A DNA stretch of 64,000 bases. Origin: an uncultured Chromatiaceae bacterium (GTDB lineage: Bacteria > Pseudomonadota > Gammaproteobacteria > Enterobacterales > Alteromonadaceae). Positions 9,015 through 18,398 of this stretch are shown one piece after another (position 1 is the first letter of the stretch; each line of letters opens with the position of its first letter). The DNA lies in the NCBI GenBank assembly GCA_937978655.1, contig CALJUX010000038.1, positions 1-64,000 on the forward strand, read 5' to 3'. Under the pieces are notes generated by a model. It made no database searches. It saw only the letters and a program-made list of their open reading frames with translations, and was not told the DNA's origin. The position numbers and the translations under genes are program-made.

Positions 9015-10267
9015 CAGTGTTGCTCCTCAGATTCAGCCTGTTGCAGCAATGCCAGAGCTTGCTGGTGCAGCTGTGTCAGGCGCGTCTGTAATTCGTCAGT
9101 GAGATCTTCCTGCACCAGCCGGGCGGCAAACACATCCGCCGGTGTCAGTTCCTGCAGGCTCAGGCCGCTGTCGCTAATGTGGGCTGCCGCTGCGGGTCTT
9201 TCACGCCGCAGCCTGAGTAAATCGACCGGCAGCGGCGCCAGCAGTTGTTCCAGCTGGATTTGCACGTCGGATAACAAGGCGCTGTCACCGATCAGAACCA
9301 GTTCCAGCCAGAGTCGTTGTCCATCCGCTAACGCCTGTAATTCAGCAGCCAGCAGCGCCGGCAGGCTGGCCAGATCCGATTTTACCGAACACAGTGGCTG
9401 AAACCGCGGCAACGGCAGCGGTTCCACCGCGACAGACCCGGCCGTCAGCGTCACTTCCAGACAATACTTCTGCTGGCGCGCTTCATCAAAACTGAGCGCC
9501 AGCGGCGCACCGCTGTAACGGATATGGTCGCTGCAGCCGACTTTCTGCGCCTGATGGATATGCCCGAGCGCCACATAAGCAAAAGGCGGAAAACCACTGG
9601 CGGCGAAGGCATCCAGCGTACCGATATAAATCTCCCGCACCGATTCCGTGCTGCTGGCGCCGACCGTGGTCAGATGGCCGGTTGCGATCACCGGCAAAGG
9701 ACTGTCTGGCGACAGTGTCGTCGCTTCGGTCAGTGCCGCCTGATACAGCTCCTGATACACCAGACTGATTTGCTGCTGCAGTTGCAGCTGTTTACCGGTC
9801 GCATCCGTCCCGGCATTGCTGCGAAAATCCGCGCGCTGCGACAAATCGCGCGGGCGCAGAAACGGCACTGCCGCCAGCACAGCCGCCACCTCACCGTCGC
9901 GGTTTTTTAACCGCAGCAGATGCTGCGCCGGCTCACTGACATATCCCGGTACCACAGTGGTATTGAGGCAGCGCAGCAGTTCAGCACTTTCATTGAGCAC
10001 GGCCACCGAATCGTGATTGCCGCCTAACAACACCAGCTGCACCCCAAGCGGCTGCAAATCGACTATCAGCTGATGGTATAACTCGCGGGCATAACTGGGC
10101 GGAGTGGTGGTATCAAAAATATCGCCGGCCACCAGCAGGACATCGATCTGCCGCTGCCGGATGGTCTGGCATAACCAGGCAAAAAAAGCGCGGTGCTCCG
10201 CCTCACGGCTTTTACCGATAAAAAACTGGCCTAAATGCCAGTCGGATGTATGCAGAATGCGTAGCAT
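9014..10267 (-). CDS. sbcD: Exonuclease subunit SbcD
   Basis: This is the Mre11-like nuclease subunit, 417 residues. The phosphoesterase motifs are in order: SDWHLGQ near the start, GDIFD, GGNHDS, GHLTTVG and GHIHQ, which bind two metal ions (Mn2+ in the family). It works with SbcC on DNA hairpins and double-strand breaks. It is the first gene of the sbcDC operon. No strong ribosome site is visible before the ATG at 10267, but the next residues match the family N-terminus. Confidence 0.96.
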   Translation of the reverse strand: MLRILHTSDWHLGQFFIGKSREAEHRAFFAWLCQTIRQRQIDVLLVAGDIFDTTTPPSYARELYHQLIVDLQPLGVQLVLLGGNHDSVAVLNESAELLRCLNTTVVPGYVSEPAQHLLRLKNRDGEVAAVLAAVPFLRPRDLSQRADFRSNAGTDATGKQLQLQQQISLVYQELYQAALTEATTLSPDSPLPVIATGHLTTVGASSTESVREIYIGTLDAFAASGFPPFAYVALGHIHQAQKVGCSDHIRYSGAPLALSFDEARQQKYCLEVTLTAGSVAVEPLPLPRFQPLCSVKSDLASLPALLAAELQALADGQRLWLELVLIGDSALLSDVQIQLEQLLAPLPVDLLRLRRERPAAAAHISDSGLSLQELTPADVFAARLVQEDLTDELQTRLTQLHQQALALLQQAESEEQH

Positions 10268-10318
10268 AAGGCGGAAGTTCTCTGTCAGCGGCGGGGCAAG
10301 ACCCGATGATACCTGATT

Positions 10319-11197
10319 CTATCGCAGCATCGGATAGGTCAGCAGGCCGAAGTGCAGCAGATTGACGGCAAAATGACTCAGCACCGCGACCTCGATGCGG
10401 CCACTGCGTTGATAAGCAAAGCCATAGCCGAGGCCCGCCACTGCGGCAACCCCGGCATAAGCCCAGCCGCCGGCAAGATGAGCCAGACCAAATAACCCAC
10501 TGACCAGCACGATAGCCGCCCCGGCCGCCACTGGCTCGCGGACGCCGCGTTGCAGCAGCGTATCGCGCAGCGGCCGCTGCAATACTCCGCGAAACAACGC
10601 TTCTTCTGCCACACAGGTCAGCAGCAGATTACAGGCGACAAAACTCAGCCAGAACTCCGGCCATTTCAGCGCGGGAGTTACCAGACCAAAGCCCAGCGCC
10701 AGCCCCAGTGTTGCAACCACCGTCAGTGGCAACACCGGCCAGAAACCGCGCCGGTAGCGCTGCCACAACTGGCCTTGTTGCTGAGTGGGCCACAAGGCCA
10801 GCAGCAGACAAAAACCGGCCCAGCCTTTGTCAAAATTGGCGTACAGCGTGTAAGGGACTGCGTCTGGTGTCAGTTGCTGCGCATCCAGCAATAACGGATT
10901 GCGGATGCCCGGCAGCCAATGCAAAGCCGTCGCCAGCGCCAGTAACACCAGCAGCACCCAACCGCCAGCGCTGAACCGGCGCGGCGCGCTGGCGCTGCTC
11001 AGCCACAATGCCAGCGCGACCTGCAGCAACAACAGGGCCGTTGCACTGAACGTGATGATGCCGGCGTGCCAGGCCAGCCCCAGAGCCAGCCCAGCTAGCG
11101 CCACCGATCCCAGCGGCAGCTGGCGACAGCGCCAGTGAGTGCGCAGACCCAGCGTCAACATTGCGAGCCCGAGCGCGATAAATGCAAACAGCGTCAT
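10319..11197 (-). CDS. CPBP-family intramembrane metalloprotease
   Basis: This 292-residue multi-pass membrane protein has about eight hydrophobic segments. The CPBP (Abi/Rce1-like) motifs are present: AEEALFRGVL with the paired glutamates and arginine, GLAHLAGG with its histidine, and a C-terminal HFAVNLLHF segment. Family members cleave membrane-bound substrates or act in bacteriocin self-immunity; the substrate here is unknown. A strong ribosome site (GGAGGAATATC before ATG) supports the start. It lies 51 bases downstream of sbcD's gene start on the same strand... its own transcript runs toward that operon, so read-through into sbcD is possible. Confidence 0.88.
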   Translation of the reverse strand: MTLFAFIALGLAMLTLGLRTHWRCRQLPLGSVALAGLALGLAWHAGIITFSATALLLLQVALALWLSSASAPRRFSAGGWVLLVLLALATALHWLPGIRNPLLLDAQQLTPDAVPYTLYANFDKGWAGFCLLLALWPTQQQGQLWQRYRRGFWPVLPLTVVATLGLALGFGLVTPALKWPEFWLSFVACNLLLTCVAEEALFRGVLQRPLRDTLLQRGVREPVAAGAAIVLVSGLFGLAHLAGGWAYAGVAAVAGLGYGFAYQRSGRIEVAVLSHFAVNLLHFGLLTYPMLR

Positions 11198-11279
11198 GAT
11201 ATTCCTCCGTGAAAAACGCTGCCAAGCATAACAAATTCAGCGCCTTAGCGACGCTGCTTTCAGATTTCAGCGCAGGAGG

Positions 11280-12071
11280 TCAGGCAAACACCGTCACAGT
11301 CTGGCGGCTGATGGCGATTAAAGCACCGTCCGGCGCCCAGCATTTGGCTTCAATGTGGTGATAACCGTCGGCGCCATGTTCGATAGTGGCCAGATAACTC
11401 CACCAGTCACTGCCGCTGAAAGTGCCGGCCTGCGGCAACAATTCCAGTGTCCAGGTTAACGAACTGGCCGGCGCCGGGCCTGACATCAGGCCCAGACTGA
11501 CCGGTGGCCAGGCATCGACCAGTGCCAGCAATTCCGGCACGCCAACCGCGGCATCAAACTCACCGTGAAAGCGGACTGCTCCGCCCAGTGTCCGGCTGTT
11601 CCCACCGCTAAAGGGCGCATTGCCCTGGCGGATCAGGTAGTCGAAATGCCGGGTAAACTCAGGCGCCATTTGTTTGTCTGGTAACTCAATGCCCTGATGG
11701 GCCCACTGTGGTGCTGGCGCTGACGGCACCTGCAGCTGCGACGGCCGCGGCGCGCCAAAGCTGGCCAGCGCTGACAACACCACCTGACCGGCCTGCTCAA
11801 TTTCAACCTGTGCCTGCACCACCGACTTGCCCTGCCGTAATATCCGGCGTCGTACCAGCGCCTCGCCGCTGTTCAGCGGTGCGACAAAAGACACCGACAC
11901 CGAGCGCAGCGGAATACCGGCGGGGATAGCGCCCTGCAGATGCGCCATCGCCAGCGCCGCCGCCATACCGCCAAACACCGCCCGGCCTTGTCCCCAATGT
12001 TCTGGGACGACAATTTGTCGTTCATCGGCTGCAGCGGCGACGAATTGTTGCATCACATCCTGAAACTTCAT
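11280..12071 (-). CDS. Acyl-CoA thioesterase-like (double hotdog) protein
   Basis: The start is placed at 12071 (MKFQDVMQQF) because GAGGAA lies just upstream; the frame extends 12 codons further without support. The 263 residues form two hotdog-like halves as in TesB-type thioesterases. The N-terminal half has FGGMAAALAMAHL and the region around SVSFVAPLNSGEA; the C-terminal half ends LIAISRQTVTVFA. The likely role is hydrolysis of acyl-CoA or a related thioester in the cytosol; the substrate is unknown. It is divergent from the ABM monooxygenase gene, with about 90 bases between. Confidence 0.85.
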   Translation of the reverse strand: MKFQDVMQQFVAAAADERQIVVPEHWGQGRAVFGGMAAALAMAHLQGAIPAGIPLRSVSVSFVAPLNSGEALVRRRILRQGKSVVQAQVEIEQAGQVVLSALASFGAPRPSQLQVPSAPAPQWAHQGIELPDKQMAPEFTRHFDYLIRQGNAPFSGGNSRTLGGAVRFHGEFDAAVGVPELLALVDAWPPVSLGLMSGPAPASSLTWTLELLPQAGTFSGSDWWSYLATIEHGADGYHHIEAKCWAPDGALIAISRQTVTVFA

Positions 12072-12161
12072 GGTAAATTCCTCAACTTTGGCCGGTCTGC
12101 TGGCCATACCAGTATAATTTGGCCACAGACTGCCGAATTTCGTCCCGATAAGGAACCCGTC

Positions 12162-12509
12162 ATGTCAAAAAAAGTCTATTGCCTCGCTCAGTTCCAGCCA
12201 AAACCGGGTAAAGCCGCAGAGTTATTCCGCGTGCTGCAGAGCCTGGAACCCAATACATTGCGCGAAGATGGTTGTCTGCAATATCGGGTCACCCGGCATA
12301 TTCAGTCCGATTTTGCCCCCGGCAGCAGCTTTCCCATCGTGTTTAATGAAATCTGGGCCGACATGGCCGCATTTGAAGCACATTGCCAGCGCGCGGAGAT
12401 CCAACAATTCTTCCAGACATACTGCTTAGCAGAAGACGGCCTTGCTGCAGACTGGAATGTCTGTGTCTACAGCGACGAGCCTGAACAGTACGACGCGCCG
12501 GTGTTGTAA
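12162..12509 (+). CDS. Antibiotic biosynthesis monooxygenase (ABM/YgiN-like) protein
   Basis: This small cytosolic protein of 115 residues has the ABM dimeric alpha-beta-barrel pattern: FQPKPGKAAELFRVLQSLEP, then EDGCLQYRVTR, then NEIWADMAAFEAHC. Such enzymes oxidise quinol-like or aromatic compounds, or act in stress metabolism. The start at 12162 is chosen because homology begins there; the upstream open frame is antisense to the thioesterase gene. The GST gene is convergent, 19 bases away. Confidence 0.85.
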   Translation: MSKKVYCLAQFQPKPGKAAELFRVLQSLEPNTLREDGCLQYRVTRHIQSDFAPGSSFPIVFNEIWADMAAFEAHCQRAEIQQFFQTYCLAEDGLAADWNVCVYSDEPEQYDAPVL

Positions 12510-12528
12510 ATCCGGCGCATCAGTTCGC

Positions 12529-13146
12529 TCAGCACGCCAGCAGGGCCTGATCAAGCGCCCGGGCGCGTTGCACCGCCGGCCGGGCAGCAAAACGTTCCAG
12601 ATAAGCGGTAATTTCCGGCGTAGCCTCCAGCAAACCAAAGCGGGTCATCCAGCCCAAAGCGGTGCCCCACAGGCAGTCGGCGGCTGTGTAACGTTCGCCG
12701 AGAAACCAGGGGCCAACACTTAACTGGCTGCGCACCCATTGCTCCACCGCGGCCTGATCGCCATACGGGCTTAAACCGCGCTGTCCGGCATCACGTTTCA
12801 GCGCTTTGTCGATCATCGCCGGTTCAAAACTGCTGCCATAAAATGTCAGTGCCCGCAGATAAGGGCCACGCAAGGCGTCTCCGACCGCCGGGCTTAAACC
12901 GGCTTCCGGTTTCAGTTCGGCCAGAAACTGGTAAATCGCCGCTTGCTCAGTCACCACCACTCCGTCAGCAATTAACGTCGGTACTTTGCCAAGTGGATTG
13001 ACCGCCAGCAACGCCGGATTTTTTTCCGGCGCTTTAAAATCGATCAGGGTAAAAGTGGCCGGTAAATTCAGTTCTTCCAGCAAAATACGCACGCCGGCTG
13101 AACGGCTTTGTGGGTTATGAAACAAGGTCAGTTGGGGGATGTTCAT
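12529..13146 (-). CDS. Glutathione S-transferase family protein
   Basis: The protein has 205 residues. The N-terminal thioredoxin-like domain contains NPQSRSAGVRILLEEL, the cis-proline region GKVPTLI and the glutathione-gamma-glutamyl contact VTEQAAIYQFL. The helical C-terminal domain contains GERYTAADCLWGTAL, the usual N-capping aspartate motif. The role is glutathione conjugation or peroxide/isomerase chemistry in the cytosol, with unknown substrate. GGAG precedes the ATG at 13146. Confidence 0.92.
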   Translation of the reverse strand: MNIPQLTLFHNPQSRSAGVRILLEELNLPATFTLIDFKAPEKNPALLAVNPLGKVPTLIADGVVVTEQAAIYQFLAELKPEAGLSPAVGDALRGPYLRALTFYGSSFEPAMIDKALKRDAGQRGLSPYGDQAAVEQWVRSQLSVGPWFLGERYTAADCLWGTALGWMTRFGLLEATPEITAYLERFAARPAVQRARALDQALLAC

Positions 13147-13232
13147 CAGTCACGCTCCTGTGGTTGGTCCGGCCAGCATGCACCAGTTCATCCGGAAAAA
13201 ACAGAGCGGTAAAGGTCAGCGGATGGCAATTT

Positions 13233-13730
13233 TCACCCGGTCAGCGCGACACAACGGCAGGCCACTGTTTCGGAATTGAGCCATACGCCGGCCAGACGGC
13301 GACGGCCCTGCAGCAATGGCAACAGCAGGTCACTGTCGCTGCTGCACAGCGGACCTTGCGCCAGCGGCCCGGCATAGCGCAGCTGCTGCTGTTGATACCA
13401 CAACACCGCCGGGGTCGCAGGCAACTCCGGCCCAAATTGCCGCCACTGCGCCGGTGTCAGTTCCTGTAACTGCAACGCCGGCTGCTGCTGTTTTAACTGC
13501 TGCAGATGGGCCCGTGCCGCACGGGCGCAACCACAGGCCGGATCGATCACCGCAACCAGCACACTGCCGCCAGGCAACGCTGCCGCCCCATCAAGCTGCT
13601 GCAACTGACCGGCCGGATCAAACACGCCATACCGCTGTTGCTCAAAGTACGCCAGCGCGCCGAGCGACAACAGCGCCCAGCTGATTAATCCCAGCGCCAC
13701 CCACCATTGACGTTCAGCTTTTAATAACAA
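13233..13730 (-). CDS. Membrane-anchored thioredoxin-like protein (DUF6436-like)
   Basis: This 165-residue protein starts at a TTG (13730) with GAAAGGG about nine bases upstream; no ATG occurs near the N-terminus. One membrane helix (about 10-28) anchors it, and the rest should be periplasmic. It contains DPACGCARAARAH, a CxC in the place where thioredoxin folds carry their CxxC, and two further cysteine sites (PLCSSDSD, ACRCVALTG). This resembles DUF6436-type proteins of marine gammaproteobacteria; a redox role is inferred. The start lies 17 bases inside the end of the upstream chemoreceptor gene. Confidence 0.7.
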   Translation of the reverse strand: MLLKAERQWWVALGLISWALLSLGALAYFEQQRYGVFDPAGQLQQLDGAAALPGGSVLVAVIDPACGCARAARAHLQQLKQQQPALQLQELTPAQWRQFGPELPATPAVLWYQQQQLRYAGPLAQGPLCSSDSDLLLPLLQGRRRLAGVWLNSETVACRCVALTG

Positions 13731-15204
13731 AACGTTCAGCCCTTTCGCTCAGTTGCCCGGTGATGGCTTCAACATGATGCGCTATCTCGGTGACCTTGGC
13801 CCCCTGCACCTGCTGCTCACTGGCTAAGGTAATTAATTCTGCTGTCGAGCGGGCAATTTCAGCACTGGCAAGGCCTTGCTGCTCCAGCGTACGCGACATC
13901 AGATCGGCCGAACCCAGCACCTGTTCCACCCGCTGCTGGATGCCACTGAGTACCTGATGGCTTTCGCCGGCGGTACTGACGGTGGCCTGCAGCTCCTGCA
14001 ACGATTGCTCCACTGCCGACACCGACTCGTTACTGCTTTGCACCAGCCGGGCAATCATCTGTTTAATTTCGTCGGTGGATTGGTGAGTTTTTGACGCCAG
14101 ATTGCGCACTTCGTCGGCCACCACGGCAAAACCACGGCCCTGTTCACCGGCCCGCGCTGCTTCAATGGCCGCATTCAGCGCCAGCAAGTTGGTTTGTTCG
14201 GCAACGGACTGGATCACATCCAGTACGCCTTTAATCTCCGAAGTGGAACTGGCCATGCCATTCACTTTAATTTTGGTTTGTGCCAAAGTGCCAGACAAGC
14301 TATTGATATTATTAATTGTTTTATCAACAGCCAATTTGCCGTCATGAGAGGCCGCCGACGAATCCTGCGCCAGCAGCAACACTTCGCGGGCTGACTCGGC
14401 CAATTCCCGAATAGACATCGACATCTGTTCAGTCGCCGTCGCAATCCGCTCCACTTCCTGCAGTTTATTACTGATCCGATTGGACAAAGTGCTGCCTTCG
14501 TACACCAGCACTTCAGTCTCTTTGGTCAGAGTGCTGACGGCAGAATCGATAGTGGCTACCGTTTGTTGTAACGTCTGCATCACATTGGTGAAATTGCGCG
14601 TCAGCCGGGTTTCGACTTCTGGTTGCACGCTGTGCAGCCAGATCCGGCCGCTGTCATCGAGCATCTTCTCGGTGGTGTGCAGGAAAAATCCGGCTTGTTG
14701 GGCTTCCTTGAGGCTATTGCGGCAAATGATCACCAACACCACTGTTTCAGCCACCACATAGGCCGCATGCACTAACACAATTTCAAAGCTGAGTTCGTTC
14801 GGCGGCAACACAAAAACCGCACTGCCGCCGGCCTGTAGCCACATAAACAACAGATGATGCACGGCGATAAACCCGGCGGCGGCCAGCACCACCAGATAAT
14901 CGCGAAACGCAATCAGGATCGCCAGCAACACAAAGATGCCAAAGTGCATTTCCAGCATGCCCTGTGCCAAATGAATTTGCAGCGCAGCAAACAGCATGTA
15001 GCTGATCCCAAAGGAGATCCGGGTCAGCGCCTGATCACCGGCAGATTGTAATAAAAACCAGGGGATCAGTGCAGCCGGTACGCCCACCAATAGTGTGGGT
15101 AACCAGCTGCCAAAAATAAAACTGAAGATAAGACTCAGGACGAACAACCCGGCATTGACGAAATTGGCGATCTGATAGGCTTCGGCACGAAAATGATATT
15201 GCAT
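13714..15204 (-). CDS. Methyl-accepting chemotaxis protein with six-helix membrane sensor
   Basis: The start is set at 15204 (MQYHFRAEAYQ) with GGAG five bases upstream; the frame extends 11 codons further. Of 496 residues, about 1-180 form six closely packed membrane helices with conserved polar residues inside (IHLAQGMLEMHFG, then AFRDYL, then AVHHLLF) instead of a periplasmic ligand domain. A cytoplasmic signalling domain follows, with the CheA/CheW-contacting hairpin around TNLLALNAAIEAARAGEQGRG near residues 355-375. The His/Glu/Asp-lined bundle suggests sensing inside the membrane, for example of redox or a cofactor; that is inference. Confidence 0.92.
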   Translation of the reverse strand: MQYHFRAEAYQIANFVNAGLFVLSLIFSFIFGSWLPTLLVGVPAALIPWFLLQSAGDQALTRISFGISYMLFAALQIHLAQGMLEMHFGIFVLLAILIAFRDYLVVLAAAGFIAVHHLLFMWLQAGGSAVFVLPPNELSFEIVLVHAAYVVAETVVLVIICRNSLKEAQQAGFFLHTTEKMLDDSGRIWLHSVQPEVETRLTRNFTNVMQTLQQTVATIDSAVSTLTKETEVLVYEGSTLSNRISNKLQEVERIATATEQMSMSIRELAESAREVLLLAQDSSAASHDGKLAVDKTINNINSLSGTLAQTKIKVNGMASSTSEIKGVLDVIQSVAEQTNLLALNAAIEAARAGEQGRGFAVVADEVRNLASKTHQSTDEIKQMIARLVQSSNESVSAVEQSLQELQATVSTAGESHQVLSGIQQRVEQVLGSADLMSRTLEQQGLASAEIARSTAELITLASEQQVQGAKVTEIAHHVEAITGQLSERAERFVIKS

Positions 15205-15328
15205 AAAAACTCCGGGGGACTTGAGCAGCCGCATCAAGACGATGCGGCCAACAGCTAAGAGGCTTCTTTACTCTCAGCCTAGCAGAAAGGATCAATTCTG
15301 CCTGCCCCATTCCCCCGCGACTGCGGCG

Positions 15329-15982
15329 TTAATACGCCACGCAGAAACGCCGCCCGGTATGGGCCGGCTGTTCGGCTTCAGCTAACAGCGCCAGAGCATA
15401 ATCACCGGCAGAGATGCGGCTCTGGCCCTGCGCGTCGGTCAACAGCTGGTCGCCGCCAAGCCGGAACTGGCCTGTTGCCGCACCGGGGAAAATCTCCGCT
15501 GCCGGCGACAGATAACTCCACGCCAGTGCCGTTTCCTGCCGCAGTTGCTGTAACGCGGCATAAGCGCCTTCTGCGGTGCCGCGGTAGGCCGCCGGGAAAT
15601 CCGGGCTGTCGAGTAACTTGCTGCCGTCCGGCAACTGCAATGAAGCGGCACCGCCAACCACCAGCAACCGCGCCACACCAGCCTGTTTCACCGCCTGCAG
15701 AATGCTGGCAAAACCACGCTGGTAATACCCGGCGACATCCTCGGCGCTGTGACCACTAAAAGCACTGATCACCAGCGTCTGCTGCTGCAGCTGTGCTGTT
15801 AATGCAGCGTTGTCCAGCACGTCAACACTGCGGACTTCCAGTTGTTGCGGATACTGTTGTGCTAACGCCTGCAATTTGCCGGCGTCCCGCACCAGCGCCA
15901 GGACCTGATGGCCGCGCTGTAACGCTGTTGTGGTCAGGGCTGAACCGATAAAACCGCTGGCACCAATAATCACCATTTGCAT
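15329..15982 (-). CDS. NAD(P)-binding NmrA/epimerase-like oxidoreductase
   Basis: The start is set at 15982 (MQMVIIGASGF), with GGAG seven bases upstream. The 217-residue Rossmann-fold protein has the dinucleotide motif GASGFIGSAL at residues 6-15 and the extended-SDR layout of YwnB/NmrA-like proteins. The usual YxxxK catalytic pair is not obvious, so it may be a redox-sensing or small reductase protein. It is divergent from a LysR gene across 160 bases, a layout that commonly means the regulator controls it. Confidence 0.85.
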   Translation of the reverse strand: MQMVIIGASGFIGSALTTTALQRGHQVLALVRDAGKLQALAQQYPQQLEVRSVDVLDNAALTAQLQQQTLVISAFSGHSAEDVAGYYQRGFASILQAVKQAGVARLLVVGGAASLQLPDGSKLLDSPDFPAAYRGTAEGAYAALQQLRQETALAWSYLSPAAEIFPGAATGQFRLGGDQLLTDAQGQSRISAGDYALALLAEAEQPAHTGRRFCVAY

Positions 15983-16142
15983 ACATTCACTCCGATATTT
16001 GCGCTGAATTGGGGTCTGCATCCACAGATGCTGACCGGTATGGGCGGTATTATCGGCGCGTAATTAGTGGTGAAAAATAGCCTAATATGCAATTCACTGT
16101 CATGATTATCAAAACAATTGCAGTATTGCCGGAGGAAACAAG

Positions 16143-17042
16143 GTGTTAGATCTGAACAGTCTGCAGCTGGTGCAGGCACTGGCGCACAGTGGTAGTTTCA
16201 CCGCCGCAGCCGAACGACTGGGCTGTACAAAAACAAAAATAAGTCTGCAAATCAAAGCGCTGGAACAGCAACTTGGCGTGGCGTTGTTTCGGCGCACCAC
16301 CCGGCAGGTCAGCCTGACCGCCGCCGGTGAACAGCTGGTCGCGTCTTGCCTGCCGTTGTACGACCAGCTGCAACGCGAACTACAACAACTGCAACACAGC
16401 GACACACTGCTGCACGGTAAACTGGTGCTGACCGCGCCGGAGGATTATGCCGCGCAGGTGTTAATCCCGGTGTTGCAGCAATTCAGCGCCGAGCACCCGG
16501 CCTTGCAGATTGAACTGCGCAACAGTGACCAGATCCGCGATCTGGTGAAAGAAGGCATTGATGTGGCTTTTCGCGGTGGCTGGCTGCGTGATTCCAGCCT
16601 GAAAGCGCAAAAGCTCGGTGAGTTTCAGCAGTGGCTGGTTGCGTCGCCGGCCTATCTGGCCGCGCATGCGCCGATCCGCCAACCGGAAGATCTGGCGGCG
16701 CACCCGCTGATTGCGTTCAGCGCACTGCGTCAGCCACTGCACTGGGTATTCCAAAAGCCGCCACACGAATATCCGCATCAGTTTCACAGCCGTTTTAGTG
16801 TCAGTTCCACCGCCAGCCTGCAGGCGCTGCTGCTGCAACATGCCGGGCTGGGAATGCTGACCGATTATGCCGCCATCCCGCTCATCCGCTCGGGTCAGCT
16901 GGTGCGGTTGTTGCCGGACTGGCAATTGCCGACCGGTGGTATCTATGCAGTGTATCCACCCGGGCCTTACCGGCCGGCGCGGGTCCGCCGTTTTGTCGCG
17001 CTGTTACAGGCGCGGCTGCAAAGCAATCCGTTAACTTTTTGA
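16143..17042 (+). CDS. LysR-family transcriptional regulator
   Basis: The 299-residue protein starts at GTG 16143 after a strong GGAGGAAACAAG. The N-terminal winged helix-turn-helix (LVQALAHSGSFTAAAERLGC, then TKISLQIKALEQQLGVALF) is followed by a type-2 periplasmic-binding-like effector domain. The similarity to the AaeR/DsdC-like group with RTTRQVSLTAAGEQL is typical. It is divergent from the NmrA-like gene, its likely target. Its stop lies in a TGATAAATTATCA palindrome (17040-17052). Confidence 0.94.
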   Translation: MLDLNSLQLVQALAHSGSFTAAAERLGCTKTKISLQIKALEQQLGVALFRRTTRQVSLTAAGEQLVASCLPLYDQLQRELQQLQHSDTLLHGKLVLTAPEDYAAQVLIPVLQQFSAEHPALQIELRNSDQIRDLVKEGIDVAFRGGWLRDSSLKAQKLGEFQQWLVASPAYLAAHAPIRQPEDLAAHPLIAFSALRQPLHWVFQKPPHEYPHQFHSRFSVSSTASLQALLLQHAGLGMLTDYAAIPLIRSGQLVRLLPDWQLPTGGIYAVYPPGPYRPARVRRFVALLQARLQSNPLTF

Positions 17043-17115
17043 TAAATTATCATTTGCAATAACGCCATTTTTTCGGCAGATTAACTGACGCCCCTCATCA
17101 GATAAGGAGATCGCA

Positions 17116-17613
17116 ATGCGGATCAAAATGCTCAGCTGCGCCGCAGCATTGTTATGGTCGTTACAGGTACAGGCCGAACCGGCAACCCGTGCCACTATTG
17201 AAAAACTCCTGCAGGTGACCGACGCGGCCGCCATGATGGATCAGGCTTATCTGCAAATGGATCAGGTGTCTGAGCAAATGCTGAAAAGCACCGGCACCGG
17301 CCTGGAAAAAGACCCGCACGCCATGCAGCTGATGAAAGATATCAACGCACTGGTACGCGCTGAAATGTCGTGGGATACCTTGCAGGAACCGATGATTGCG
17401 CTGTATGGCAGTGTCTTCAGCGAAGACGAATTGCTGGACATTATCGCGTTTTATCAGACGGACGTCGGTCAGAAAATGCTGAAGCGCCAGCCCGAGCTGA
17501 TGCAGGGTGTGATGGTGATGATGCAGCAGCAAATGCAGCAACTGATGCCAAAAATGAAAAGCCTGATTGAAAAATATACCGCACAACAGCGCGCCAAAGC
17601 CGGCAGGCAATAA
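17116..17613 (+). CDS. DUF2059 secreted protein
   Basis: This 165-residue protein has a signal peptide (MRIKMLSCAAALLWSLQVQAE). The mature part is helical, with the DUF2059 pattern: EKLLQVTDAAAMMDQAY near the start and EDELLDIIAFYQTDVGQKML in the middle. The function is unknown; the location is the periplasm. AAGGAG precedes the start. After the stop there is a GC-rich hairpin (17652-17672) without a T tract. Confidence 0.85.
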   Translation: MRIKMLSCAAALLWSLQVQAEPATRATIEKLLQVTDAAAMMDQAYLQMDQVSEQMLKSTGTGLEKDPHAMQLMKDINALVRAEMSWDTLQEPMIALYGSVFSEDELLDIIAFYQTDVGQKMLKRQPELMQGVMVMMQQQMQQLMPKMKSLIEKYTAQQRAKAGRQ

Positions 17614-17708
17614 GCCCGACTGCGTGGCTGCACCGGTATGCCCTGACTCTTGCCGGCCGCGCGACGGCCGCGTAAGTTAAGCCTGAACCATCACTGTCGG
17701 AGTCCGTT

Positions 17709-18398
17709 ATGTATCAGCTATTTATCGCCAATAAAAACTATTCCTCGTGGAGCTTGCGCCCCTGGCTGCTGCTGAGCGGATTGGGCATTGCGTTTGAAGA
17801 ACAGTTGCAGCGCTTTGACGGCCCGGACAACCACAGCAAATTCCGCAATTTTGCCCCCAACGGCAAAGTGCCGTGCTTACACCATGACGGCGAAGTGATT
17901 TGGGAATCCTTAGCGATTATTGAATATCTGGCAGAGCGCCATGCCGGCGTCTGGCCTTCAGATGCCAAAGCCCGTGCTTTTGCCCGTTGTGCCGCCAGCG
18001 AAATGCATGCCGGCTTTACCACGCTGCGCGGTACCTGCCCGATGAGTGTCGGCATCCGGGTAAAACTAAATCAAATCAGCCCGGCGCTGCAGGCCGATCT
18101 GGACCGGTTGAGTGAGCTGTGGCAACAGGGGTTACAACGTTTTGGCGGGCCGTTTCTGGCTGGGAAGCAGTTCAGCGCCGTAGATGCCTTTTTTGCGCCA
18201 GTGGCCTTTCGGGTGCAAAGTTATGGTTTGCCTTTGCCAGCCGCCGCCCGCGCATATGTAGATACCTTGCTGAACCTGCCGGGTATGTTGGCCTGGCAAC
18301 AGGCGGCACTGGCAGACCCTTACCGCGAAGCGTCGCACGAGGCAGCGCCGCTCAATCATGGGGTTTTAACCGCAGATTTACGGCACGCCAGCGCTTAA
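17709..18398 (+). CDS. Glutathione S-transferase family protein
   Basis: The 229-residue protein contains YSSWSLRPWLLLSGLGI with the active-site serine region, GKVPCLHHDGEVIWESLAI for the glutathione site, and a helical domain with KQFSAVDAFFAPVAFR. It resembles zeta/maleylacetoacetate isomerase-like and YfcF/YfcG-type transferases. The substrate is unknown. GGAG precedes the ATG. It is convergent with the DMT transporter, overlapping by 4 bases. Confidence 0.92.
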   Translation: MYQLFIANKNYSSWSLRPWLLLSGLGIAFEEQLQRFDGPDNHSKFRNFAPNGKVPCLHHDGEVIWESLAIIEYLAERHAGVWPSDAKARAFARCAASEMHAGFTTLRGTCPMSVGIRVKLNQISPALQADLDRLSELWQQGLQRFGGPFLAGKQFSAVDAFFAPVAFRVQSYGLPLPAAARAYVDTLLNLPGMLAWQQAALADPYREASHEAAPLNHGVLTADLRHASA

